Shown here piece by piece: positions 1-8,111 of a stretch of DNA of 64,000 nucleotides. The notes under the pieces were generated by a model. The model was not told the origin of the DNA and searched no databases. It saw only the letters and a list, made by a program, of their open reading frames with translations. Both the position numbers and the translations under genes were made by a program. This stretch comes from an uncultured Bacilli bacterium. GTDB lineage: Bacteria; Bacillota_I; Bacilli_A; RF39; UBA660. How positions within the stretch are numbered: position 1 is the stretch's first letter; each line of letters starts with the position of its first letter. Location of the stretch: NCBI GenBank assembly GCA_934096945.1, contig CAKOND010000003.1:52439-116438 (forward strand), in the 5' to 3' direction.

Positions 1-313
1 AATGTTTATGTTCTTTTAATCTTTTAGCAACATCTTGCTTATATTTTGTTCCTTCAGGACTTAAAAGAATAATGTGTGTATCTTCTGTATTTATGCTATC
101 TAAACATTCAAATATTGGTTCACACCTAAGTATCATGCCAGCTCCTCCACCATAGGGAGTATCATCAACTTGCTTATTATTAAGGGGTGAATAATCTCTA
201 AAATTAATTAAATTAATTTGAATTATTTCCTTATCTATTGCTCTTTTGATTATTGAAGTATTTATAAAGCCTTCAAACATCTCTGGAAAAAGTGTAAGTA
301 TATCTATTTTCAT
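1..313 (-). CDS. trmD: tRNA (guanine37-N1)-methyltransferase TrmD, N-terminal part
   Basis: TrmD methylates G37 of tRNAs that read CNN codons, using SAM, to prevent +1 frameshifting. The first 104 codons are present and the gene runs off the left edge of the window. The start MKIDILTLFPEMF and the glycine-rich segment GGGAGMILRCEPIF are characteristic of the family. The start is set by a GGAGG about 5 nt upstream. It lies 10 nt after rimM, the usual rimM-trmD pairing of Bacillota, and is the last visible gene of an operon that begins with mscL near 2514. Confidence 0.96.
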   Translation of the reverse strand, partial: MKIDILTLFPEMFEGFINTSIIKRAIDKEIIQINLINFRDYSPLNNKQVDDTPYGGGAGMILRCEPIFECLDSINTEDTHIILLSPEGTKYKQDVAKRLKEHKH

Positions 314-323
314 GAAAACCTCC

Positions 324-812
324 TTAAAAAATCAAATCTTTGGCATTTCTAGTATATAATTTTTTATTATTTAAGTCAAAACTTATTATATATTCATTAA
401 CATAAGGAATATAAAACTCTTTAGAACCCTTTACTTTAATAAGTAAATTAACTCCTTGTTCTACTTCAATAATTTTGCCTAAATTACTTCCATCTTCATC
501 TATTACATCACTATTTATTAAATCTTTATATAGAAACTCATTTTCTTCTAAATGTAAATCCATTCTTTTTATATAAATATTAAAACCAACATATTTTAAA
601 ATATCATTAATATTTTTTAAATTATCTATTTCAAGTAATATATTATTTTTATGATAGCGAATACCACTTATAACATGTTCTATATTATTTATAAGCACTC
701 TATTACCTATTTTATAAGCTTTATCACATTTTTCAAAATCACTTATTACTTTAAGTTCTCCCTTTATACCAAAGGTACTTACTGTTTTACCAATATAAAT
801 CATTTCATTCAT
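324..812 (-). CDS. rimM: ribosome maturation factor RimM
   Basis: RimM helps assemble the 30S head around S19. The protein of about 162 residues begins with the beta-barrel signature IGKTVSTFGIKGELKV and ends in a PRC-barrel (roughly residues 85-160). An in-frame ATG at 824 is possible, but GAGG at 819-822 sits 6 nt before the ATG at 812, so 812 is preferred. With that start it overlaps the end of the preceding methyltransferase gene by 8 nt, which suggests translational coupling. trmD follows after 10 nt. Confidence 0.95.
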   Translation of the reverse strand: MNEMIYIGKTVSTFGIKGELKVISDFEKCDKAYKIGNRVLINNIEHVISGIRYHKNNILLEIDNLKNINDILKYVGFNIYIKRMDLHLEENEFLYKDLINSDVIDEDGSNLGKIIEVEQGVNLLIKVKGSKEFYIPYVNEYIISFDLNNKKLYTRNAKDLIF

Positions 813-1515
813 GACTAACCTCATACATTATTATACTTGCAGCAACTCCGGCATTAAGTGACTCACATGATTTATTTATTTTAATATTTATAAATTCATC
901 ACATAATTCTTTTATATTTTCTGACATGCCACTACCTTCATTGCCAATTACAATTGCTACATTTTCTTTTGATATATTTCTTACATCAGTGCCTTCATTT
1001 ACATCTGTTCCTACAATTTTATAGCCCAAATTTTTAAGAACAGGAATAATTTCTTCTAAATTTCTTCTTATAATATTTAAATTAAATATCATGCCTTCGG
1101 TAGCCCTTACTACTTTAGGATTATATAAATCAACAGATGTATCACTTATTATAATGGTATCAATATTAAATGCTACACTACTTCTAATTATTGTTCCTAA
1201 ATTTCCTGGATCTTGCAAATTATCTAAAATAATGACATTACCATTTACACTATTCTCTGGAATAAATTTAACGACTGCAGCATTATAACTTATTGACTTT
1301 TGATCGCTTATTTTTTCCATTATTTCCTTAGTTACATAAAAGTCAGCATCTTCATCTACACAACTTATAATGTACTTAATTAAATTATTTTTTCTAGCTT
1401 CCTCGATTAAATGGTCACCTTCCACAATAAAATTTCTTTCTTTATCCCTTATTTTTTTATTTTTTAAACTAACCCAATATTTAACATTATCATTTTGAAT
1501 ACTCGTGATCTTCAT
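805..1515 (-). CDS. TrmH/SpoU-family RNA 2'-O-methyltransferase
   Basis: This is an SPOUT-class methyltransferase of 236 residues, probably acting on 23S rRNA like Bacillus YsgA or RlmB. Motifs are NPKVVRATEGMIF (motif 1 area), VIVIGNEGSGMS (motif 2, SAM knot) and SCESLNAGVAASI (motif 3), in the right order and spacing. The N-terminal 90 residues match the small substrate-binding domain of the family. SD AGAGG precedes the ATG. It shares ATGA with the preceding gene and overlaps rimM by 8 nt. The exact target nucleotide cannot be told from sequence. Confidence 0.9.
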   Translation of the reverse strand: MKITSIQNDNVKYWVSLKNKKIRDKERNFIVEGDHLIEEARKNNLIKYIISCVDEDADFYVTKEIMEKISDQKSISYNAAVVKFIPENSVNGNVIILDNLQDPGNLGTIIRSSVAFNIDTIIISDTSVDLYNPKVVRATEGMIFNLNIIRRNLEEIIPVLKNLGYKIVGTDVNEGTDVRNISKENVAIVIGNEGSGMSENIKELCDEFINIKINKSCESLNAGVAASIIMYEVSHE

Positions 1516-2147
1516 GTTTTTAACCTCTTTCTAGCCTCTTTATAATTTGGATATGCAAGACCTACTAAATGCCAAAAATTTTTACTATGATTTGCTTCAA
1601 AAAAATGACATAACTCATGAATTATAACATAATCAAGTAAATCAATATCTTTCTTTAGAAGTTCCGTATTAAGTGTTACTGTCTTCTTACTTGGATTACA
1701 AACGCCCCATCTAGTTATCATACTTCTAAATTTAAGGGTAAACTCTGGTAAATTAGAGAAACACTTCTTAGCTATTTCAACTTCACTAGTAAATACTCTT
1801 TCAACTTCAGCCTTGTAAAATAAATCTAAGGCTTTCATAGATGGAGCATAGACTTTATCGCCATCAAACTTAACCCCATCACTATCCTCTTTTATTTCAA
1901 TAAAATATTTTTTGCCGAGATATAAAAATAATTCATTATCATGTGCTCTTTCATAAGCTTTATCATACATTTTTAAAATGCTTTCTTCATTTTCACCAAT
2001 CATTTTAAGAATATTATCTTTTCCTAAATATATCGGACATGTTACATATATTTTTAAATCATCTTTAACTCTGAAATAAATATTTTTATTGTTTTTTCTA
2101 ACAATTACAACTTCAATTTCTTTTCCATTACTTGTTTTGTACGTCAT
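1512..2147 (-). CDS. YgjP-like metallopeptidase domain protein (DUF45/SprT-like)
   Basis: The protein has 211 residues with a zincin motif HELCHF at about 177-182 and a downstream His at about 187 in a SprT/WLM-like arrangement, plus the family segment RWGVCNPSKKTVTLN before it. Members are predicted zinc metalloproteases, and few have known substrates. No signal peptide or membrane segment is seen, so it is probably cytoplasmic. The start overlaps the 3' end of mscL by 20 nt and its stop shares ATGA with the next gene. Confidence 0.85.
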   Translation of the reverse strand: MTYKTSNGKEIEVVIVRKNNKNIYFRVKDDLKIYVTCPIYLGKDNILKMIGENEESILKMYDKAYERAHDNELFLYLGKKYFIEIKEDSDGVKFDGDKVYAPSMKALDLFYKAEVERVFTSEVEIAKKCFSNLPEFTLKFRSMITRWGVCNPSKKTVTLNTELLKKDIDLLDYVIIHELCHFFEANHSKNFWHLVGLAYPNYKEARKRLKT

Positions 2148-2514
2148 TTTTTAATAAATCCCTTATTTCTTCTAAAGTCTTTAGTTCTGCACTTTTAGCT
2201 GGAGCTTTAAGTTTTTCTTCTTCTCTTTTATGAGTTAATTTATTTATAGCTTTAACAATTAAAAATAAACAAAAAGCAACTATTAAAAAGTCAATTACAC
2301 TTTGAATAAATGCTCCATACATTATTTTTGTATCTTTAAATGTGATAGAAAGACTAGAAAAATCAACACCACCAATAATAAGACCAATAATAGGTGTAAA
2401 AATATTATTAACTAAACTAGTTACAATGGAAGAAAAAGCACTCCCAACAATAACACCAACAGCTAAGTCAAGCACATTACCTCTGTCAATAAATTTTTTA
2501 AATTCTTTAAGCAT
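2128..2514 (-). CDS. mscL: large-conductance mechanosensitive channel MscL
   Basis: MscL is a homopentameric channel that opens on membrane tension to protect against hypo-osmotic shock. The N-terminus MLKEFKKFIDRGNVLDLAVG and first helix VIVGSAFSSIVTSLV are diagnostic. Two membrane helices lie at about residues 12-38 and 65-90, followed by a charged C-terminal bundle. The frame is open to a start at 2547, but family alignment begins at the ATG at 2514, which has only a weak AAGAAG-type SD. It heads the operon that continues into the YgjP gene with a 20-nt overlap. Confidence 0.93.
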   Translation of the reverse strand: MLKEFKKFIDRGNVLDLAVGVIVGSAFSSIVTSLVNNIFTPIIGLIIGGVDFSSLSITFKDTKIMYGAFIQSVIDFLIVAFCLFLIVKAINKLTHKREEEKLKAPAKSAELKTLEEIRDLLKNDVQNK

Positions 2515-2670
2515 ATTACCAACTTCTTTCACTAAATATTTTATCATAAAAACATCAACATGTATATTCTAAATTTGTTTATTTTCAAAATATTATAGCA
2601 GCTTTTTTATGCAAAGGGATTTTGTATAAAATAAGACTTTGAGAAACAATAAAATATGGACACTCTCAAA

Positions 2671-2700
2671 ATTAAAAATAGACCTCTACTTGAGATCTAC
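2671..2700 (-). terminator. intrinsic terminator
   Basis: In the minus-strand transcript AGATCTC pairs with GAGGTCT around a 5-nt loop (one G-U pair), followed by ATTTTTAAT. The stem overlaps the stop codon of the gene ending at 2697. Confidence 0.75.
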
Positions 2701-3158
2701 TTTTTTATATATTTTCTTATTCTGGTAAATATATTTTCTTTTCTACTTTTTTCATATATTATAGGTATTTCTACTTCTAAATCTTTATTTTGCATATTAT
2801 TTTTTGATAGATAATCTTCAAAAGTTTCAAAAAATTTTATAGCATCTTCTTGAGCTAAACCTATAAATTCATTGGCGTTTTTATATACCTTTTTATCTGC
2901 ATGCGCAAAAACATCTACAGCATTAAAATCTTTGAAACTTATCACTTTTGCACCAAATGAAACATAGTTTTTTAAATCATTATCATCTTCATCATTTAAT
3001 TTAATTAATAAATAGCTTGTTCCAGTACTATTTCTATTATATCTTATTGTTTTTCCATTTGGATCAATTCCAATGTTTAATAAAACTTTAGTAATACTTT
3101 CTTTAAGTGATGAAAATATACTAATTTCAAATAATTCTATTTCTGTATTTTCTTTCAT
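2697..3158 (-). CDS. conserved-looking hypothetical protein, cytosolic
   Basis: I do not recognise this 153-residue protein. It has no signal peptide or membrane segment, is acidic in the middle (a DEDDND run near residue 57) and ends in a basic tail (RIRKYIKK). The ATG at 3158 is preferred over the adjacent TTG because GGAGG lies 8 nt upstream. It has its own consensus promoter (TTGACA-16-TATAAT) and its own terminator, so it is a single-gene unit between mscL and tRNA-Arg. Confidence 0.8.
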   Translation of the reverse strand: MKENTEIELFEISIFSSLKESITKVLLNIGIDPNGKTIRYNRNSTGTSYLLIKLNDEDDNDLKNYVSFGAKVISFKDFNAVDVFAHADKKVYKNANEFIGLAQEDAIKFFETFEDYLSKNNMQNKDLEVEIPIIYEKSRKENIFTRIRKYIKK

Positions 3159-3181
3159 CAATAATTCCTCCGTTTACTAAT

Positions 3182-3209
3182 ATTATAGTTAGATATAAAA
3201 TTTTGTCAA
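3182..3209 (-). promoter_or_regulatory. sigma-A promoter for the gene at 2697-3158
   Basis: Perfect hexamers TTGACA (3204-3209) and TATAAT (3182-3187) are separated by 16 bp, about 25 nt upstream of the start codon. Confidence 0.85.
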
Positions 3210-3231
3210 GGAAAAACCCCTTTTTAGGGGC
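3210..3231 (-). terminator. terminator of the ileS/tRNA-Arg unit
   Basis: The minus-strand sequence CCCC-TAAAAA-GGGG-TTTTT forms a short GC hairpin with a U tract, 15 nt after the tRNA CCA end. Confidence 0.85.
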
Positions 3232-3245
3232 TTAATATGCTTAAA

Positions 3246-3322
3246 TGGTGTCCTTGACAAGAATCGAACTTGCGACCTAATGCGTCGGAGGCACTTGCTC
3301 TATCCAACTGAGCTACAAGGAC
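3246..3322 (-). tRNA. tRNA-Arg (anticodon CCG)
   Basis: A full cloverleaf can be drawn: acceptor GTCCTTG/CAAGGAC, D-stem GCTC/GAGC with A20 in the D-loop, anticodon stem AGTGC/GCATT with loop CTCCGAC (anticodon CCG, reading CGG), T-arm GCAAG/CTTGT with TTCGATT, discriminator A and an encoded CCA. It starts 17 nt after the ileS stop, on the same strand, with no promoter between them, so it may be processed from the ileS transcript. Confidence 0.95.
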
Positions 3323-3339
3323 CCATAAACATTTTATCA

Positions 3340-6300
3340 TTAATTCTTAGAAATAGCAATTAGGACTCTATTTTCATCTACAAAGAATTCTTCATTTGCA
3401 TTTTCACTAAATTCTAGCTTAGTTGCAAGAGTTTCTTTCTTAATATAATCACTAAAGTCTTGAATTGCATTTTTAACAGCATCACCTGCATTATAACTAA
3501 TACTTATTCTATCAGTAAGTTCATAGTTATTATTTTTTCGCATTTGTTGTACTTTTGATACTATTTCACGAGCAATACCTTCATTTATTAATTCTGGTGT
3601 AAGAGTTGCATTTAAAATAACAAAATTATTATTTTCCATTCCAACATCAAAACCTACTTTAGAATCTATTCTTATATCAACCATATCACTATAAATATCA
3701 GTATCAATTCCTGCGATATTCATCTTTATGCCTTCATTATTTTGAAGTTTCTTAATATCAGTTAAACTTAAATTTAGTAATTTTTCTTGGAATTCTTTAA
3801 GGTTTGCACCAAATACTTTACCTACTACTCTAAAGTTTGGTTTAACAGTAAAGTTCATATAAAGTGATGTATCTTGAATATATGTAACTTTCTTAACATT
3901 TAATTCTTCTTTGATTAGTTCAGTAAGTTCACCAATAACCATGCTATTTTTACCATCAATTAGAATTTCACTTAGAGGTTGACGTACTCTTAGTTTTTGT
4001 TCTTCACGAATATTTCTACCAATACTTATAAGTTCACGAACTAAATCCATTTTTTCTTCAAGTAAATCTTCTAATTTACTTTCATCATATTTTGGAAAGT
4101 CAGCTAAATGAACAGATTTTTCACCAGTTAAATTGGTATACATTTCTTCAGAAAGGTATGGAACTATCGGAGCAATCATTTTTGATAAGCCCACTAAAAC
4201 TTCATATGTTGTAATATAAACAGCCTTTTTGCTATCATCTAAGTTACTTGCCCAGAACCTATTTCTATTTCTTCTTATATACCAATTAGATAAATCATCA
4301 GAAACAAAATCAGTTAAAGCTTTTACTACTTTATTTAAGTCATATTCATCATAAGATTCAGTTACATATTTTAAAAGTCTATTGTACTTACTAATTAGCC
4401 ATCTATCAATATCTTCTCTTTTTTCTAAAGGAACGTTACATTTATTTATATCAATATCATCAATATTTGCATACATTGAGAAGAAGTTGTAAGTATTTTT
4501 AAGGGGATTAAAGAATTTAGAATGAACTTCTTTTAAACCATTTATGTCAAATTTAAGTGGAACCCAGACTGGTGAAACATATGGAAGATAAAATCTTACT
4601 GTATCTGCTCCATATTCTTTCATTGCCCCAAATGGTTCAACGATATTACCCATTGTTTTACTCATTTTTTTACCATTTGCATCTAAAAGCAAATCATTAA
4701 CTAAAACATTTTTAAATGGACTTACACCTTTTACAAATGTAGAAATAACAAGTAGTGTATAGAACCATCCACGTGTTTGGTCAATTCCTTCACAAATAAA
4801 ATCTGCTGGAAATTGGGTTTCAAATAAATCATTATTTTCAAATGGATAATGATATTGTGCAAATGGCATAGAACCAGAGTCAAACCAACAATCTATTACA
4901 TCTTTACATCTAGTCATAGCTTTGCCACATTCAGGACATTTAAGATGAACATCATCAATATATGGTCTATGTAGTTCAATTGTTTCATCAATATTTTCAA
5001 TTGCTTTTTCTACTAACTCTTTACGAGAACCAATCATTTCTGTGTGTCCGCATGAACAAATCCAATATGGAAGTGGTGTTCCCCAGTATCTTGAACGAGA
5101 TATTGCCCAGTCATTTAAGTTTTCTAGCCAGTTACCAAAACGTTTTTCTCCAACATATGATGGATACCAATTAACAGTTTTGTTATTAGCAACAATTTTA
5201 TCTTTAATTTTAGTTATTTCAAGATAATAACTTGGTTTAGAATAATAAATAAGTGGTGTATGACATCTCCAACAATGAGGATAGTTGTGAACTATTCTTT
5301 GTTTTTTAAATAATTTATCATTTTCTTTCAAATATTTAATTACTTCACTATCAGCATCAAATACAAGCATGCCTTTCCAAGGTCCTTCAGTATATTTACC
5401 ATCTTCACCAACTGGATTTAAATATGGTAAGTTATATTTACGACCAACATTTGCATCATCTGCTCCGAATGCTGGTGCTAAATGTACTACTCCAGTACCA
5501 TCTTCAGCAGTTACATACTTGTCGCAACAAACAAAGAAACCTTTTTTATTAACAGAAAGTTCTGGTATTAATTGTTCGTATTCAGTATATTCTAGACTAC
5601 TTCCTTTAAAAGTATCAAGTATTTCGGCTTCTTCACCTAAAACTTTAGAAACAAGTGATGTTGCTAGAATAAATTTAGTACCTTTACTTAAAACTAAAGA
5701 ATAATCATAATCAGGATTTACACATAAACCAACATTTGCAATTAATGTCCATGGTGTTGTTGTCCATACTAAAAAGTAAACATCTTCGTCCTTTTTCTTC
5801 ATTGGTACAATTACAGTATCAACACTCATTTCTTCATATCCTTGAGCTACTTCATGTGATGCAAGACCAGTACCACATCTTGGACAATAAGGAAGAATTT
5901 TTACTCCTTCATAAAATAATCCTTCTTCAAAGAATTTCTTTAAAATCCACCATTCTGTTTCAATATAGTTATTATCATATGTAACATATGGGTGTTTAAT
6001 ATCTATAAATTGTCCCATTTTTTCAGTTAAATCAGTAAATGTATCTTCGTTTTTCCATACACTTTCTTTACATTTTTGATTAAACTCTTTGATACCATAT
6101 TTTTCAATATCTTTTTTACCAGTAAATCCTAGTTCCTTTTCTACTTGTAATTCAACTGGTAAACCATGAGTATCCCATCCAACTTTACGAAGAACTTTAT
6201 ATCCTTGCATAGTCTTATATTTACAAATCGTATCCTTTAAGAATTTAGCAACCATATGATGAAGTCCTGGATGTCCATTAGCTGTTGCAGGTCCATCATA

Positions 6301-6432
6301 GAAAACAAAATATGGAGCATCTTTCCTATTTTCAATAGTTTCATTTAAAATGTCTTCATTTTTCCATTTTTCAAGTATTTTACTTTCAGTTTCATAAACA
6401 CTTTCTTTACTTAAACTTTTAAATCTTTCCAT
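3340..6432 (-). CDS. ileS: isoleucyl-tRNA synthetase
   Basis: A class I synthetase of 1030 residues that charges tRNA-Ile, with editing of valine. The HIGH-type motif appears as NGHPGLHH in the nucleotide site, WDTHGLPVE follows, and the KMSKS loop is GKKMSKTMGN. The long editing insertion (CP1) lies between. The C-terminus lacks the CxxC zinc ribbon of type 1 bacterial IleS, and with its length this points to the type 2 (eukaryote-like) form, which in other bacteria tolerates mupirocin; that is inference. The ATG at 6432 follows GGAGG by 8 nt. A frame extension to 6492 would run through the T-box leader and is not coding. Confidence 0.97.
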   Translation of the reverse strand: MERFKSLSKESVYETESKILEKWKNEDILNETIENRKDAPYFVFYDGPATANGHPGLHHMVAKFLKDTICKYKTMQGYKVLRKVGWDTHGLPVELQVEKELGFTGKKDIEKYGIKEFNQKCKESVWKNEDTFTDLTEKMGQFIDIKHPYVTYDNNYIETEWWILKKFFEEGLFYEGVKILPYCPRCGTGLASHEVAQGYEEMSVDTVIVPMKKKDEDVYFLVWTTTPWTLIANVGLCVNPDYDYSLVLSKGTKFILATSLVSKVLGEEAEILDTFKGSSLEYTEYEQLIPELSVNKKGFFVCCDKYVTAEDGTGVVHLAPAFGADDANVGRKYNLPYLNPVGEDGKYTEGPWKGMLVFDADSEVIKYLKENDKLFKKQRIVHNYPHCWRCHTPLIYYSKPSYYLEITKIKDKIVANNKTVNWYPSYVGEKRFGNWLENLNDWAISRSRYWGTPLPYWICSCGHTEMIGSRKELVEKAIENIDETIELHRPYIDDVHLKCPECGKAMTRCKDVIDCWFDSGSMPFAQYHYPFENNDLFETQFPADFICEGIDQTRGWFYTLLVISTFVKGVSPFKNVLVNDLLLDANGKKMSKTMGNIVEPFGAMKEYGADTVRFYLPYVSPVWVPLKFDINGLKEVHSKFFNPLKNTYNFFSMYANIDDIDINKCNVPLEKREDIDRWLISKYNRLLKYVTESYDEYDLNKVVKALTDFVSDDLSNWYIRRNRNRFWASNLDDSKKAVYITTYEVLVGLSKMIAPIVPYLSEEMYTNLTGEKSVHLADFPKYDESKLEDLLEEKMDLVRELISIGRNIREEQKLRVRQPLSEILIDGKNSMVIGELTELIKEELNVKKVTYIQDTSLYMNFTVKPNFRVVGKVFGANLKEFQEKLLNLSLTDIKKLQNNEGIKMNIAGIDTDIYSDMVDIRIDSKVGFDVGMENNNFVILNATLTPELINEGIAREIVSKVQQMRKNNNYELTDRISISYNAGDAVKNAIQDFSDYIKKETLATKLEFSENANEEFFVDENRVLIAISKN

Positions 6433-6444
6433 TTTCTTACCTCC

Positions 6445-6634
6445 AAAATAAAAAGGATAGCACCAAAAGGAGTCTTCAAAAGACGGTACCATCCCTTAAT
6501 TAACTTAATTTTGATAACGGAATAACCCGATTAATCTCTGTAAGTGATACATATTTAAATCTTTTATTAGCTTCCACCAAACGCTAACTCTCTTTAAAAA
6601 GTCTTTTAAATAACGTCTTACATCACTGATTACT
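6445..6634 (-). promoter_or_regulatory. T-box leader of ileS (tRNA-Ile sensing)
   Basis: The minus-strand leader contains the T-box AAGGGATGGTACCGTCT (6481-6497). Its TGGT would pair with a tRNA ACCA end. The competing terminator pairs GGATGGTACC (6485-6494) with GGTGCTATCC (6455-6464), ten pairs including two G-U, followed by TTTTTATTTT. Upstream, CGGG-TTATT-CCG fits stem III, and AGTGAT / ATCACT (near 6621 and 6552) closes stem I. I could not place the specifier codon with confidence; ATC would be expected. Uncharged tRNA-Ile should favour antitermination. Confidence 0.93.
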
Positions 6635-6640
6635 TAATAT

Positions 6641-6669
6641 AGTATACACTACTTTATTTTCCTTTTCAA
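6641..6669 (-). promoter_or_regulatory. sigma-A promoter of ileS
   Basis: TTGAAA (6664-6669), a 17-bp spacer and TATACT (6641-6646) lie just before the T-box leader. Confidence 0.85.
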
Positions 6670-6686
6670 GTCCAATCCACAAAAAT

Positions 6687-7163
6687 TTATTTCTTTTTTC
6701 TAGTTAAATTATTTGCTAAATTTGACGCTTTATATGCATCGATCATATAACTAGGCACTACAGATATACCTTTTTCATTACTTATTTTTTCACAAAAATA
6801 GGTATGGCTTAAAATATCTTCTGATATACTGGTATAATAGTTTTCTCTTTCTTCATCACCAACAATATCTGCAGATTTATCAAGTACATTTACATTTTTG
6901 GAAATAGCTGTTTTATTAAAACCGATTAAACTTGGTAGTAGCATAAATAAACCATTATTTTCTACAATTGCAAATTCTCTTCCAGTAACTGCATCTAGTG
7001 CTTTATAAAAACCATCTCTTACTTTTAAAATTTCTATATAAAGCTCAAATGGTTCATTTAATTTTGCTTTTACAAAAACAACATTGCCATTTTCATCTAT
7101 AGTCCCTTTCCAATAAATTATTCCTTGTACATTAAGTACATAACCTTTCCATTTTTTTAACAT
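6687..7163 (-). CDS. hypothetical protein, third gene of the MBOAT unit
   Basis: I do not recognise this 158-residue protein. It has no signal peptide or clear membrane helix; a hydrophobic stretch NNGLFMLLPSLIGF is too weak for a membrane segment. The N-terminal half looks beta-rich (YVLNVQGIIYWKGTIDENGNV) and the tail is basic. The SD AAGGAGG is strong. It follows the SGNH gene by 12 nt and is thus last in the MBOAT-SGNH unit. A link to surface acylation is suggested only by position. Confidence 0.75.
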   Translation of the reverse strand: MLKKWKGYVLNVQGIIYWKGTIDENGNVVFVKAKLNEPFELYIEILKVRDGFYKALDAVTGREFAIVENNGLFMLLPSLIGFNKTAISKNVNVLDKSADIVGDEERENYYTSISEDILSHTYFCEKISNEKGISVVPSYMIDAYKASNLANNLTRKKK

Positions 7164-7175
7164 ATTTAAACCTCC

Positions 7176-8102
7176 TTACTTTTCTACTTCTTCCTTATAT
7201 CTTAAATATGCGGTATCCCAAAGTTTATAATTTTTATCACCACGATGGTCTATTAAAAGATTAGTTTCTTTTAAAATATTACCGAGTACTTTTGATGCTT
7301 TTAAAGCACCATAATAGTTTAAATGTCCACCTTCATCTTTCGTATCTGTTTCCCAGTTTATATCTAAATCATATTTATTTAAATTAATAAATGTAAAACC
7401 TAATTCTTTACTTAATTCATTAAACTTTTTATCTCTTTGATAATTCCATGAGTTTTGTGAAGGAAAACCCACTATTATTAGTTTAGTATTATATTCTTTA
7501 GCTAAATCTACAAACTTTTTTAAATATTCTAGATTACTTTCAATCATGACATATTCTTTATCATTTTCTTTCATATAATCTAAATACTTTCCAGACTTAA
7601 TAGTCTTATTTAATTTATATCCTTTTTGAATACTCATTATTCCATAATCAGAAAACAAGACATTTTTCCAATTATTATGATAGTTTAAAAGAGGCATAGC
7701 TTTTTTTAAAGCCCTTTCATATTTTACATACCACTTTCTTTTCCTAGTATTTCTAAAGAACATGTTTCCTCCGAGTATTGCAACCTTTGGATGCTGACTT
7801 TCCATGGCAACTTTATAATAATCGTAAGCATCAGGAAGTATGAAAGCCGCCTGGGCACAATCAAAGACGGTATAGCCATAGTTTCCGTATATTTCCATAG
7901 GTATAACTGAAGAATAAACGAGACTATCACCAACAACAATGGCATCAACAGAATTTTTAGCTTCACCAAGTATTTCATACTCACTTGTTTTAATTAAACC
8001 AAATTCTTTGATATTTTCTTTAGGCAAAAGTAAATATGAAAAACCATAATATAGAAAAATAAATAGTGCTATAAAAATTATACTTTTAAATAAATTTTTC
8101 AT
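7176..8102 (-). CDS. membrane-anchored SGNH-hydrolase-like protein (DltD/AlgJ-type partner of MBOAT)
   Basis: The 308-residue protein has one N-terminal membrane helix (about 7-25) and an extracellular SGNH-like domain. The block I serine motif is VGDSLVYSS near residue 57 and the block V Asp-His pair is in DEGGHLNYYGA near residue 257. Such proteins transfer or remove acyl groups on extracellular polymers next to an MBOAT acyltransferase, as DltD does in D-alanylation and AlgJ/AlgX in alginate acetylation. It lies 9 nt downstream of the MBOAT gene. No dltA or dltC is nearby, so O-acetylation of a glycopolymer is as likely as D-alanylation. Confidence 0.8.
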   Translation of the reverse strand: MKNLFKSIIFIALFIFLYYGFSYLLLPKENIKEFGLIKTSEYEILGEAKNSVDAIVVGDSLVYSSVIPMEIYGNYGYTVFDCAQAAFILPDAYDYYKVAMESQHPKVAILGGNMFFRNTRKRKWYVKYERALKKAMPLLNYHNNWKNVLFSDYGIMSIQKGYKLNKTIKSGKYLDYMKENDKEYVMIESNLEYLKKFVDLAKEYNTKLIIVGFPSQNSWNYQRDKKFNELSKELGFTFINLNKYDLDINWETDTKDEGGHLNYYGALKASKVLGNILKETNLLIDHRGDKNYKLWDTAYLRYKEEVEK

Positions 8103-8111
8103 TATACCTCC

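Noticed and set aside
5369..5704. Plus-strand frames opposite ileS
   Set aside because: ileS is complete and recognisable throughout; the opposite frames lack SDs and known domains.
6433..6492. N-terminal 20-residue extension of IleS
   Set aside because: It overlaps the T-box terminator stem and SD; the ATG at 6432 has the correct SD spacing.
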